Source of the DNA: Dyadobacter crusticola DSM 16708
GTDB lineage: Bacteria; Bacteroidota; Bacteroidia; Cytophagales; Spirosomataceae
NCBI RefSeq assembly: GCF_000701505.1
Contig: NZ_KL370787.1
Coordinates: 305,101-369,100 of the forward strand
Length of the DNA stretch: 64,000 nucleotides
Direction of reading: 5' to 3'
The position numbers and the translations under genes are program-made. A model generated the notes under the pieces. That model was given only the letters and a program-made list of their open reading frames with translations. It ran no database searches and was not told the origin of the DNA. Shown piece after piece: positions 26,890 to 34,587 of this stretch. Numbering within the stretch: position 1 is the stretch's first letter; every line of letters begins with the position of its first letter.

Positions 26890-26925
26890 AGCAACAAAAA
26901 AAGCGCCCGGCATAACCGGACGAGA
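26890..26925 (-). terminator. Terminator of the Tat-exported oxidoreductase gene
   Basis: Minus-strand GTCCGGTTATGCCGGGCGC followed by a run of seven T. It lies about 45 bases after the stop at 26967. Confidence 0.7.
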
Positions 26926-26966
26926 GCACTGGGAATGTATTGCGGACCACAAACTTTTGGATCAAT

Positions 26967-28334
26967 CTAAATGGTTTTATAGTCAGGATGAACGTAGGGG
27001 GAACGATACTCGCGCGCCAGTAATGCGGTCGCTTCTCTATCTCCAACAATTTCGCGTTTTACAGGATCATAAACAAGCGACCTTCCGGTTTTCATAGAGA
27101 GATTTGCGAGAATACAGCTGGCAGTCGAAATGTGGCCTTCTTCAATATCGGCAACCGGCTTACTGCTGTTATCGATTGCGCTCAGAAAATCAAGCATGTG
27201 AAGCCGGGTAGCGGGTGCTGCATTGAGCTCAATTCTGTCTTCTTTCAAATCTTCAGGATACTTTTCTTTTTCATAAACAACATCTTTATGGATCTTTTCG
27301 CCTTTACCCTGCGGAATGAAATCATACGCCATAGTACTTGCCCAAAGCGTGCCTTTTTCACCATACAATGTAAATGACCAGGGATAATCCGGATTATTTG
27401 GCGTTCCCCAGGTGCGATGCTGCCACACACAATTCAGTCCGTCGTATTCAAAAATGGCAGACTGTGTATCCGAGATATTGGACTTACCTTCTTTCTGAAC
27501 ATAAATACCTCCTGTTGAGCTGATCTTTTTGGGCCAGCCGAGTTTCAGCATCCAGCGCACCGTATCGAACATGTGCACGCACATATCTCCTGTGATCCCA
27601 TTTCCATATTCCATAAATGTGCGCCACCAGCGGATGTGCGGGAGCCCGTCGTAGGGCCGCAGGGGCGCCGGACCAGTCCACTTTTCATAATCCAGAAACG
27701 CCGGAACTGCTTCCACAGGCGGGTTACCGTTGTTGCGCATGTGAAAGTAGCAGCACATTTCTACGTGGGAAATTTTGCCTAGCAGACCTGCGTCAACGAT
27801 ATTTTTCTTGGCATCAATTAGATGCGGCGTGCTTTTCCGCTGCGTCCCTACCTGCACTACTTTCTTATATTTTCGCGCAGCAGCTACCATAGCTTCGCCT
27901 TCCATTACATCCACACTGATCGGCTTCTGTACATACACGTGCGCGCCGGCTTTCACGGCGTCGATCATCTGCAATGCGTGCCAATGGTCGGGTGTACCGA
28001 TGAGGACTATGTCCATCTCATTTTCTGCAAGCATTTTCTGGTAATCGCCATACAGCTTCGGCACTTTGCCGGATTTCTGCCGCCGGCTAACGAGTTTCCC
28101 GGCTTCATTCAACTGATTTTTGTCCACATCACAAAGCGCCAAAACCTCCACAGGAGCCACCTGGATCAACCTGAACAAATCACTTTTCCCGTACCAGCCC
28201 GTACCGATCAGTCCTACGCGCAAAGTTTTAGCCGGATTAATCAGGTCCATTCCTCTTGCGCCGAAAGTCGAAAGCGCCAGCGCCGCAGTAGCCCCATGTA
28301 AAAAGCTGCGGCGGTTGATATTGAAAGTGTTCAT
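26967..28334 (-). CDS. Gfo/Idh/MocA-family oxidoreductase, Tat-exported
   Basis: NAD(P)-dependent sugar oxidoreductase exported already folded. The N-terminus carries a twin-arginine signal (NRRSFLHGATAALALSTFG, residues 7-25). The Rossmann domain starts with LRVGLIGTGWYGKSD near 39, the conserved EKP-type motif is YVQKPISVD, and the C-terminal domain has WWRTFMEYGNGITGDMCVHMFD with the catalytic-site His. 455 residues fits the long exported subgroup. Such enzymes typically bind NAD(H) tightly and oxidise or reduce C3 of sugars or glycosides. It stands alone between two terminators, 1.2 kb from the larger sugar cluster whose cytosolic paralogue is at 33279. Confidence 0.87.
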   Translation of the reverse strand: MNTFNINRRSFLHGATAALALSTFGARGMDLINPAKTLRVGLIGTGWYGKSDLFRLIQVAPVEVLALCDVDKNQLNEAGKLVSRRQKSGKVPKLYGDYQKMLAENEMDIVLIGTPDHWHALQMIDAVKAGAHVYVQKPISVDVMEGEAMVAAARKYKKVVQVGTQRKSTPHLIDAKKNIVDAGLLGKISHVEMCCYFHMRNNGNPPVEAVPAFLDYEKWTGPAPLRPYDGLPHIRWWRTFMEYGNGITGDMCVHMFDTVRWMLKLGWPKKISSTGGIYVQKEGKSNISDTQSAIFEYDGLNCVWQHRTWGTPNNPDYPWSFTLYGEKGTLWASTMAYDFIPQGKGEKIHKDVVYEKEKYPEDLKEDRIELNAAPATRLHMLDFLSAIDNSSKPVADIEEGHISTASCILANLSMKTGRSLVYDPVKREIVGDREATALLAREYRSPYVHPDYKTI

Positions 28335-28450
28335 TCGTTACTGGTTTTATTCAAAATCAATGTGAAATGCTACTAAAAGCGAAGGCAGGTCCCGGATTTA
28401 CTTTACAAAAACAGCTTGTTACTATTTATGCAACCTGACGTCTAATAGAA

Positions 28451-28924
28451 TTGGTATCCAAGTTTTCTATGAAGTCAGAATCCTATGCGTTCACGCACGA
28501 CGAATCGTGCTGCTATTTTGAATTTTTGAGTCAGGGTGAGTTTAAGGAGGATCGGAAGGTTGTCTTGTATTCCTCAATGGACTCTAACAAGTATAACTTA
28601 TGCCTGGGGCATGTACTTCCAAATGGCGATCTGTGCGACTTAACAGTCAGCAATAATGGGGATATGAACAAAATTATTGCAACTGTTATTGAAACAATAT
28701 CCATTTTCCTAGGCAAGGATCAGTCGCGATCAATTTATTTTACCGGAAGTACTCCATCTCGTACCCGACTTTACCGGGCGATAATCAGTCGGGAATTTCA
28801 TGAAGCGAAAAAATATTATGAAATTTATGGAGTTCCGCAGACTGGGCAAGAGCCTTTCAGCGCAGATACCAACTATATAGGCTTTTCAATAACACCTAAA
28901 CGCACATTAAATGAAAACAATTGA
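28451..28924 (+). CDS. Hypothetical protein resembling DUF6934 family
   Basis: 157-residue cytosolic protein with the pattern YAFTHDESCCYFEFLSQG, then YNLCLGHVLPNGDLCDL, VSNNGDMNKIIATVIETI and FTGSTPSRTRLYRAIIS. This arrangement is common in Bacteroidota proteins of unknown role that I associate with DUF6934. In this window, as elsewhere in my recollection, it is followed by a very small overlapping gene, which gives it a toxin-antitoxin look, but no nuclease or acetyltransferase motif is visible. ATG at 28451 or the internal ATG at 28469 are both possible. Confidence 0.6.
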   Translation: MVSKFSMKSESYAFTHDESCCYFEFLSQGEFKEDRKVVLYSSMDSNKYNLCLGHVLPNGDLCDLTVSNNGDMNKIIATVIETISIFLGKDQSRSIYFTGSTPSRTRLYRAIISREFHEAKKYYEIYGVPQTGQEPFSADTNYIGFSITPKRTLNENN

Positions 28925-29060
28925 TAAATCAAAGAGACGAATTCCAAGAGAGGTGATCACCTACCCTACGATCGAAGCATTCGTTGAAGCGAAGATGAAG
29001 ATCGTCCGTGAACAGCTGAAAGAAGTTGATTTTTCACTTTTCGACAAGGACAAGAAGTAA
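28911..29060 (+). CDS. Small (49-residue) partner protein, antitoxin-like
   Basis: Begins MKTIDKSKRRIPREVITYP and ends FSLFDKDKK. The ATG at 28911 overlaps the end of the DUF6934-like gene by 14 bases, so the two are translated together. A basic N-terminus and a helical middle (TIEAFVEAKMKIVREQLKEV) are seen. No annotated family recognised. Size, overlap and charge fit a small antitoxin or chaperone-like partner, which is inference. Confidence 0.5.
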   Translation: MKTIDKSKRRIPREVITYPTIEAFVEAKMKIVREQLKEVDFSLFDKDKK

Positions 29061-29074
29061 CTACTACTTAAAAG

Positions 29075-29090
29075 TGCATAATATTATGCA
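29075..29090. repeat. 16-bp perfect palindrome
   Basis: TGCATAATATTATGCA is its own complement. It lies between the small plus-strand gene (stop 29060) and the converging broken minus-strand gene (stop 29084), possibly as a shared terminator hairpin without T-tract. Confidence 0.5.
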
Positions 29091-29275
29091 GCAACATCAA
29101 ATCTGATATCCATCTGCTCTAACAGTTCAAGCAGTTGTTCTGTTAGCTGTTTTTTGAAATCCTTGAATTGTTGAACTGCAAGCACATCGACGTTTTCTTC
29201 CTATTCGTGCCATGCTATTGCGCTATTGGCTCTTGCAATTTTTTCCAAAGTCAGCTGAATCTCACTTTGAACTTG
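29084..29275 (-). pseudogene. Small gene interrupted by an in-frame TAG
   Basis: A minus-strand frame reads QVQSEIQLTLEKIARANSAI, AWHE, stop (TAG), then EENVDVLAVQQFKDFKKQL and TEQLLELLEQMDIRFDVAA to a TAA at 29084-29086. Both parts have the same helical, coiled-coil character and join without a gap, so one amber codon interrupts a single protein of about 63 residues. A TAA directly precedes the first codon and no good start is visible, so the 5' end is also damaged. It converges with the DUF6934-like pair. Confidence 0.45.
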
Positions 29276-29289
29276 TTAAAAAGGTTTCA

Positions 29290-29505
29290 TCACAATAATA
29301 TTCTAATTATCCCTTTTCTAACATTCTGGCGGTTTCTCAAAAAAAAGAGTTGTCCGTCGAGACAATCTATCCAGATTTCTACTATCGACAACTTCATTCG
29401 TGAGACTAGCCCTTTGATTTCAGTGTATATTTTCGATCGCTCCTCATTAAACAAGAAGTAGTGCTCAAACGTCTCCAGATCTATCTCGATTAATTCGTAC
29501 GGCAT
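29290..29505 (-). CDS. Short hypothetical protein, possibly a remnant
   Basis: 71 residues starting MPYELIEIDLETFEHYFLFN. AT-rich and without recognised domains. It ends 15 bases before the broken gene at 29084-29275 and reads the same way, so the two may once have formed a pair. It could equally be a fragment of a longer decayed gene. The 29.06-29.57 kb stretch holds no other feature. Confidence 0.3.
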   Translation of the reverse strand: MPYELIEIDLETFEHYFLFNEERSKIYTEIKGLVSRMKLSIVEIWIDCLDGQLFFLRNRQNVRKGIIRILL

Positions 29506-29571
29506 TAAATGACCATATCCGTCAAATCAAGTGTGTGCATCTTCAATTAGCGTGTTAATTAATCAGTTACG

Positions 29572-30513
29572 CTACTTCAAAAACTCCCCCACATTCTCCT
29601 TCGTCACCAGCTGAAAAGGAATCAGCACTTCCTTTTCAAATGCTTCCTTTTTTGCCGCTTTCACTGCTGTTTCGATTGCCTTGCTGCCTTGTTCTTTTGC
29701 ATTTTGGAAGACGGTAGCGTCCAAAGAACCTTTCTTCACGGCTTGCAATGCGTCGGGAATAGCGTCTACGCTTACTACGATCACCTTATTTTTCAACCCG
29801 GCGGCTTCCAATGCTTTTACTGCACCCATTCCCATTTCATCATTGTGAGCGAAGATCGCATTGATCTGTGAGCCGTAAGATTGGATCCAGTTTTCGGTTA
29901 AAGACATTCCCTTGGCGCGGTCCCATTCGCCGGTTTGCTCGGCAAGCAGCTTTATGCCCGGGTTCGCTTTCAGGATTTCTTTTGCGCCATTATCTCTTTT
30001 TAACTGCGCCGCCTGCCCCATAAAACCGTGCATCATCAAGATATTACCCTTGCCGCCCAGCTTATCAACCAAATACCGCATCGCGATCCGGGCGGACTCC
30101 GTATCATCGGAGCCAATGAATGCAGTTGGTTTCGCAGAAGTTTCCGAGTTTACATTGATGATCGGGATATTAGCGTTCATCGCGAGCTTGACAGCCGGCG
30201 AGCTTGCCTCTACTTCGCAGGGATTCATGATAATCGCATCAACGCCTTGTGCAATGAAACTTTCCACCTGTTCCACCTGCTTCAAAGCCGAACGTTCAGC
30301 ATCAACCGTGATCAGCTCCACACCCAGCTCTTTCGCCTTCGCCTCCATTTCGTCACTCACATTCACGATAAATTCATTCTGCATACTCAGCATCGTAGCG
30401 CCGATCACCAGCTTCTCGCCAGAAGATTCACCAGATTTCCCATCCGAAGATTGATTGCAACCTGACAAGAGAGCGCCGGCGATAAATGCAGCAAAAATTG
30501 AGTTGATTTTCAT
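29572..30513 (-). CDS. Ribose-type ABC transporter, sugar-binding lipoprotein
   Basis: Periplasmic binding protein 4 family. The signal peptide ends in the lipobox GALLSGC (Cys19), so it is lipid-anchored, and is followed by a Ser/Gly linker. RbsB-like motifs are GATMLSMQNEFIVNVSDEM, QGVDAIIMNPCE and the hinge region AIFAHNDEMGMGAVKAL. 313 residues. It is the last gene of the minus-strand sugar cluster; permease and ATPase are upstream. Residues that would tell ribose from other monosaccharides cannot be read with confidence, so I leave the symbol out. Confidence 0.88.
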   Translation of the reverse strand: MKINSIFAAFIAGALLSGCNQSSDGKSGESSGEKLVIGATMLSMQNEFIVNVSDEMEAKAKELGVELITVDAERSALKQVEQVESFIAQGVDAIIMNPCEVEASSPAVKLAMNANIPIINVNSETSAKPTAFIGSDDTESARIAMRYLVDKLGGKGNILMMHGFMGQAAQLKRDNGAKEILKANPGIKLLAEQTGEWDRAKGMSLTENWIQSYGSQINAIFAHNDEMGMGAVKALEAAGLKNKVIVVSVDAIPDALQAVKKGSLDATVFQNAKEQGSKAIETAVKAAKKEAFEKEVLIPFQLVTKENVGEFLK

Positions 30514-30514
30514 A

Positions 30515-30548
30515 AGTACTTCGACTATCGGCTTTCGGCCATCAAGAA
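30515..30548 (-). repeat. Heptad-repeat half element upstream of the binding-protein gene
   Basis: ACTTCGA, CTATCGGC, TTTCGGC and CATC show the same 7-base unit (NNTCGGC) as the full elements at 31559, 35653, 39199 and 41263, but the second arm is absent. It sits two bases before the start codon of the binding-protein gene. Confidence 0.6.
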
Positions 30549-30563
30549 ATTAATATTTAAAAT

Positions 30564-30599
30564 CCTCCGTTCTCCCTTTCCTCCCTTCTTCCTTCCTCC
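30564..30599 (-). repeat. 36-base polypurine tract
   Basis: On the transcribed (minus) strand this is all G and A except one C, built of GGAGGAA/GGAAGAA-like units, starting five bases after the permease stop codon. It contains several Shine-Dalgarno-like GGAGG cores but lies about 55 bases or more before the next start. Role unknown; an mRNA-stability or ribosome-binding feature is possible. Confidence 0.6.
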
Positions 30600-30604
30600 A
30601 ATAT

Positions 30605-31552
30605 TCATTCCTTCTTCCCAAACCCATCCAGCACCACTGCGCCGATGATGATAACGCCCATCACGACCTGCTGGTAATAGGAAGTTACATTGAGCAGGTC
30701 CAGACTATTGCTGATCACACCGATCAATAATGCACCTATTAGTGTTCCAGTCATCGTACCTGTTCCGCCGGAAGTACTTGTACCACCTATAATCGCTGCT
30801 GCGATCGCATCCAGCTCGAACCCCGCTCCTGCATTCGGCTGACCGGTTGTGATCCGGGCAGTGAGTAAAATCCCACCCATTGCAGAAAGTATCCCGCAAA
30901 TGGTATAAACCCACATTTTTACATTGCCTACCCGAATTCCCGAAGCACGCGCGGCCGGCTCGTTCCCACCTACCGCGTACATATATCTGCCCAAAACGGT
31001 TTTGTTCAAAATCACCGCACAAACTGCAAATGCGACGATCAGAATGACGATTGGGAATGGAATACCAAAAATGTTTCCTCCGCCAATGAAGTTGAAAGTA
31101 TCGGACAAATTGGAAATCGGACGGCCTTTACTAATGATCAAAGCAAGACCTCGCCCGATTGTCATCGTACCCAGCGTAACGATAAATGGGGGCACTTTGC
31201 TTTTAGTGATCACCAGCCCATTGAATGCGCCGAACAGCAATCCGCTGCCGATACCCGCTAACAAAGGAACCGCAAGAGGATAGGTATCCGGATGCGCAAA
31301 GGTAGCCGCCACCACGCCCGTCACCGCCACCATCGAACCAAGCGAAAGATCAATTCCTCCGGTAATGATCACAAACGTCACCCCGAATGCAAGCAATGCA
31401 TTGATAGACACCTGCGTGCCGATAATCAGCAAATTGGAAACCGTAAAAAATCGCGGCGTACTGAAAGCCAGCACAATACAAAGAATGAGAAACGCCAGGT
31501 ATATGCCGTATTGGCCAAATTTGGTGAGGCGGAAGTTTTGAGTTTGGAGCAT
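30605..31552 (-). CDS. Ribose-type ABC transporter permease
   Basis: Inner-membrane permease of the RbsC/BPD_transp_2 family, 315 residues with about eight to ten hydrophobic helices. Family marks: FVIITGGIDLSLGSMVAVTGVV near 58-79, the GALNG-like FGAFNGLVITKSKVPPFIVTLGT, and AIAAAIIGGTSTSGGTGTMTGTLIGA. It would form the channel for the binding protein encoded just downstream and pair with the double ATPase upstream. The gap to the ATPase gene is wholly occupied by a heptad-repeat element. Confidence 0.9.
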   Translation of the reverse strand: MLQTQNFRLTKFGQYGIYLAFLILCIVLAFSTPRFFTVSNLLIIGTQVSINALLAFGVTFVIITGGIDLSLGSMVAVTGVVAATFAHPDTYPLAVPLLAGIGSGLLFGAFNGLVITKSKVPPFIVTLGTMTIGRGLALIISKGRPISNLSDTFNFIGGGNIFGIPFPIVILIVAFAVCAVILNKTVLGRYMYAVGGNEPAARASGIRVGNVKMWVYTICGILSAMGGILLTARITTGQPNAGAGFELDAIAAAIIGGTSTSGGTGTMTGTLIGALLIGVISNSLDLLNVTSYYQQVVMGVIIIGAVVLDGFGKKE

Positions 31553-31558
31553 GGGGTT

Positions 31559-31690
31559 ACTTCGGCTATCGGCAGTCGGCCGTCGGCTTTTTTAGTTTTT
31601 ATGTGGTTATACTTTCTGACAAATGAGTAATTAAGCATTTGATGGAAATAACGCAAAAAGCCGAAAGCTGACTGCCGACAGCCGACAGCC
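31559..31690 (-). repeat. Heptad-repeat inverted element, copy 1
   Basis: Left arm: ACTTCGGC followed by three 7-base units (TATCGGC, AGTCGGC, CGTCGGC) and TTTTTTA. Right arm: complementary units (GCCGAAA, GCTGACT, GCCGACA, GCCGACA). An AT-rich centre separates them. The element fills the gap between ATPase stop (31691) and permease start (31552). Confidence 0.85.
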
Positions 31691-33193
31691 CTAAACTACC
31701 GCCCTCCTCATAATCAACTCCTGCGTCGCCTCCTCTCTTGACAACGTTGCCGTTTGCCTGCCTTTTGACAGCACGATAATCCGGTCGCACATACCCAAAA
31801 TTTCGGGCAGTTCAGACGAGATCAGGACGATCGCCATTCCTTCTTCCGCCAGGTTTCGTATCAATTTATATATCTCGAATTTCGCCCCTATATCCACGCC
31901 TCTCGTTGGTTCGTCTAATATAATCAGCCGCGGAGCAGCCAGTAACACTTTACCTATCACTACTTTCTGCTGATTTCCGCCGCTCAGATTTGTCACGTTC
32001 TGGCCCATCCCGGCAGTCTTGATCCGCAAATCAGCGATCACTTGCGCAGTTGCGGCTTCTTCACTTTTGGTATCGATAAAAATGCCTTTCCGATGGCGAT
32101 TCATGCTCGATAATGTGACATTATCTTTGACGGACATTCCCGGAATAAAACCCAACCCCTTTCTATCCTCGCTCACATAGCCAATGCCGCTTTTCAAGGC
32201 TTTTAATGGTGAGTTGATCTGCACGGTTTCACCCGCGATCCTGATCGTCCCCTCATCCAGTTTGTCCAAACCGTAAATCGCACGCGCAATTTCAGTCCGC
32301 CCCGCGCCCATTAACCCGGACAATCCTAAGATTTCACCTGCGTGAACGGCAAAATTGATATCAGAGAATTTTCCTTTTCTCCCCAGATTTTCGACAGACA
32401 GGATTTCTTCTTTGATCTCCCTGGTTCCTTCTGGAAATAACTGCCCGATTTCTCGTCCAACCATCATGGAAATCAGCGTGTTCTGATCCAGTTCGTCGGC
32501 CCTTTTTGTTCCAATGTATTTACCGTCCCGCAAAACAGTAATCGTATCCGAGATCCGGAAAATCTCGTCCATTTTGTGAGATATATAAATGATACTGACA
32601 CCCTTCGCTTTGAGGTCACGGATCATTTTGAACAGCATCTCTACCTCTTTATCCGAAATCGCAGAGGTTGGCTCGTCCATGACAATCACCTTCGCATCGT
32701 TCGAAACAGCCTTCGCAATCTCCACCATTTGCATTTGCGCGACGCTCAGGTGCTTCATTTTGGTATTAGGAGAAATGTCGACGCCAAGCTGTCGCAGGAT
32801 CTGCGCCGATTTTTTGTTGATCTCTGAATCGTCCAGCCAGGCGGGTATCCAGCTTGTTTTCGGTGCAAATGCCTTTTCTCTTCCCAAAAAAATATTCTGT
32901 GCTACGGTCAACTCCGGTATAATCAGGATTTCCTGGTGGATCATTGAGATTCCTTTTTTGAGCGTATCGCCGACATTGCTGTCGTGCAGATTTTCACCCT
33001 CAAAAATGATCTCGCCCGAATCCGGCGCAAGTAAGCCGATCAGGATTTTCATGAATGTCGACTTACCCGCACCATTTTCGCCCATCAATGCATGCACTTC
33101 CCCTCTCCGCAGATTAAAGCTGACATGATCCAGCGCCTTAATCCCCGAAAACGATTTCGAAAGTTGGTTGACAGTAAGAATAAATTCCGGCAT
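31691..33193 (-). CDS. Ribose-type ABC transporter, double ATP-binding protein
   Basis: RbsA-like ATPase of 500 residues with two nucleotide-binding domains in tandem. The first has Walker A GENGAGKSTFMK (about 37-48), signature LSVAQMQMVEIAK and Walker B VIVMDEPT. The second has the usual degenerate Walker A (GLMGAGRTEIARAIYG, about 290) and a good signature LSGGNQQKVVIGK with LIILDEPTRGVD. This asymmetry is normal for monosaccharide importers. It follows the Gfo/Idh/MocA gene, separated by an 85-base gap with a hairpin. Confidence 0.92.
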   Translation of the reverse strand: MPEFILTVNQLSKSFSGIKALDHVSFNLRRGEVHALMGENGAGKSTFMKILIGLLAPDSGEIIFEGENLHDSNVGDTLKKGISMIHQEILIIPELTVAQNIFLGREKAFAPKTSWIPAWLDDSEINKKSAQILRQLGVDISPNTKMKHLSVAQMQMVEIAKAVSNDAKVIVMDEPTSAISDKEVEMLFKMIRDLKAKGVSIIYISHKMDEIFRISDTITVLRDGKYIGTKRADELDQNTLISMMVGREIGQLFPEGTREIKEEILSVENLGRKGKFSDINFAVHAGEILGLSGLMGAGRTEIARAIYGLDKLDEGTIRIAGETVQINSPLKALKSGIGYVSEDRKGLGFIPGMSVKDNVTLSSMNRHRKGIFIDTKSEEAATAQVIADLRIKTAGMGQNVTNLSGGNQQKVVIGKVLLAAPRLIILDEPTRGVDIGAKFEIYKLIRNLAEEGMAIVLISSELPEILGMCDRIIVLSKGRQTATLSREEATQELIMRRAVV

Positions 33194-33208
33194 AAGTCAA
33201 TTTAAGAA

Positions 33209-33250
33209 GGCTTTAACCCCAACCTGAATACTCAGCAAGTGGTTAAAGCC
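33209..33250 (-). terminator. Inverted repeat / possible attenuator before the ABC ATPase gene
   Basis: GGCTTTAACC (33209-33218) and GGTTAAAGCC (33241-33250) are exact complements with a 22-base loop. On the minus strand the stem is followed only by TTCTTAAA, so a weak stop; on the plus strand it is followed by a T-tract. It may lower expression of the transporter genes relative to the catabolic genes. Confidence 0.45.
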
Positions 33251-33278
33251 CTTTTTTATTTTTGGCAAAAAAATGGAG

Positions 33279-34436
33279 TTAGCCTTCCCATTCCACGCCG
33301 GTATCCTTCCATGACTTGGAAGCCGCCGAATCGAGTACCGCTTCGCACACTTTCTGAGTTTCGTAAGCATCCTTAAAAGTAGGCGAGCAAGGTTCGCCGG
33401 TTTGCAGACTTTCGAAGAAATCGGCAGCCTGGTGAATGAACGAATGCTCATAACCAATGCTGGTCCCAGGAATCCACCAGCGCTTCATATAAGGCTGGTC
33501 GCTATCCGTAACCAGGATCGATCTCCAACCACGCACAATCGATTCGTCGCTGTGATCGAAGTATTCCAGACGGTTCAAATCGTGCAGGTCCCAGCGAATG
33601 GAAGCGTGCTCTCCATTGATTTCAAATGTATAAAGCGCCTTATGCCCGCGCGCATAACGTGTTGATTCAAATAGCCCCAGCGAACCATTTTCGAAATGGC
33701 AATGGAAAATACAGGCATCGTCGATACCTACCTTTTTCTTCTCGCCGCTGCCTGTATGTACGCGTTCTTTGATGAAAGTCTCAGTCACAGCCGATACATC
33801 TTTGATACCGCCATTGATCCACATTGCGGTATCAATGCAATGCGCAAGCAAGTCGCCCGTTACACCGGAACCAGCTGCGTCCACATCCAAACGCCACGTG
33901 GCAGCACCTCCCTGCGGTACGTCGGGATTAATCGTCCAATCCTGCAGGAAATTAGCGCGGTAATGGAAAATGCGCCCCAGCTTACCGGAATCAACGATTT
34001 GTTTAGCCAGAGTAACCGCAGGAACGCGACGGTAGTTGTACCAAACTGTATTTTTCACACCTGCTTTTTCAATGGCTTCCACCATCTGTTTGGCTTCGTC
34101 CAATGTTCTGGCAAGCGGTTTTTCGCAAAGGATCATTTTACCGGCAGCAGCGGCAGCCAATGCGATTTCGGCGTGGGTATCGTTGGGCGTACAGATATCA
34201 ACCGCGTCGATATCGTCGCGCTCGATGATCCTTCTCCAATCTGTCTCATAAGAAGCGTAGCCCCACTGTTCGGCGAAAGCTTTCACTTTTTCTTCGTTAC
34301 GGGAGCAAACAGCCTGCAATACAGGGCGGTATTCGAGCTCAGGGAAGAAGTCCCCGATGCGTTTATATCCATTGGAATGCGTGCGTCCCATCAGCCCGCT
34401 TCCTATTAATGCTATTCTTATTTCTTTTTTCTCCAT
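33279..34436 (-). CDS. Gfo/Idh/MocA-family sugar oxidoreductase, cytosolic
   Basis: NAD(P)-dependent dehydrogenase of 385 residues without a signal peptide. Rossmann start IRIALIGSGLMGRTHSNGY (residues 6-24); conserved ILCEKPLARTLDEAK near 105; C-terminal domain with GVTGDLLAHCIDTAMWI holding the catalytic Asp/His pair. Enzymes of this type interconvert C3-OH and C3-keto forms of sugars or oxidise inositol-like substrates. Set among DUF1080, ThuA and TIM-barrel isomerase genes, it is the best candidate for the redox step of the cluster. An exported paralogue is at 26967. Confidence 0.87.
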   Translation of the reverse strand: MEKKEIRIALIGSGLMGRTHSNGYKRIGDFFPELEYRPVLQAVCSRNEEKVKAFAEQWGYASYETDWRRIIERDDIDAVDICTPNDTHAEIALAAAAAGKMILCEKPLARTLDEAKQMVEAIEKAGVKNTVWYNYRRVPAVTLAKQIVDSGKLGRIFHYRANFLQDWTINPDVPQGGAATWRLDVDAAGSGVTGDLLAHCIDTAMWINGGIKDVSAVTETFIKERVHTGSGEKKKVGIDDACIFHCHFENGSLGLFESTRYARGHKALYTFEINGEHASIRWDLHDLNRLEYFDHSDESIVRGWRSILVTDSDQPYMKRWWIPGTSIGYEHSFIHQAADFFESLQTGEPCSPTFKDAYETQKVCEAVLDSAASKSWKDTGVEWEG

Positions 34437-34462
34437 AAAATTGATTGCTATCTATCTCTGTT

Positions 34463-34482
34463 CCGTCGGCTGAAGCCGACGG
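34463..34482. repeat. Short palindromic repeat (CCGTCGGCT family), copy 2
   Basis: CCGTCGGCT, GA, AGCCGACGG: nine-base perfect arms with a two-base loop. Located in the 151-base gap between the TIM-barrel gene (stop 34588) and the oxidoreductase start (34436). Confidence 0.7.
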
Positions 34483-34547
34483 CAAGTGGATGTTTTTGTA
34501 CGATGCTTTGCCGGATGCGGTGGCTGGTAATTTCCAATCATCCATTT

Positions 34548-34567
34548 CCGTCGACTTCAGTCGACGG
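34548..34567. repeat. Short palindromic repeat (CCGTCGGCT family), copy 3 variant
   Basis: CCGTCGACT, TC, AGTCGACGG: same layout as copy 2 with paired changes in both arms, so the hairpin is kept although the sequence differs. Copies 2 and 3 lie 65 bases apart in one gap. Confidence 0.7.
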
Positions 34568-34587
34568 GAGAGGCGCTGCTCCTGGGA

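Noticed and set aside
29572..33193. Naming the importer rbsBCA
   Set aside because: Family is ribose-type, but no ribokinase or pentose gene is present and the sugar cannot be told; symbols were left out.
33696..34409. 237-residue plus-strand frame opposite the Gfo/Idh/MocA gene
   Set aside because: The minus-strand oxidoreductase has complete family motifs over the whole length; the opposite frame has none.
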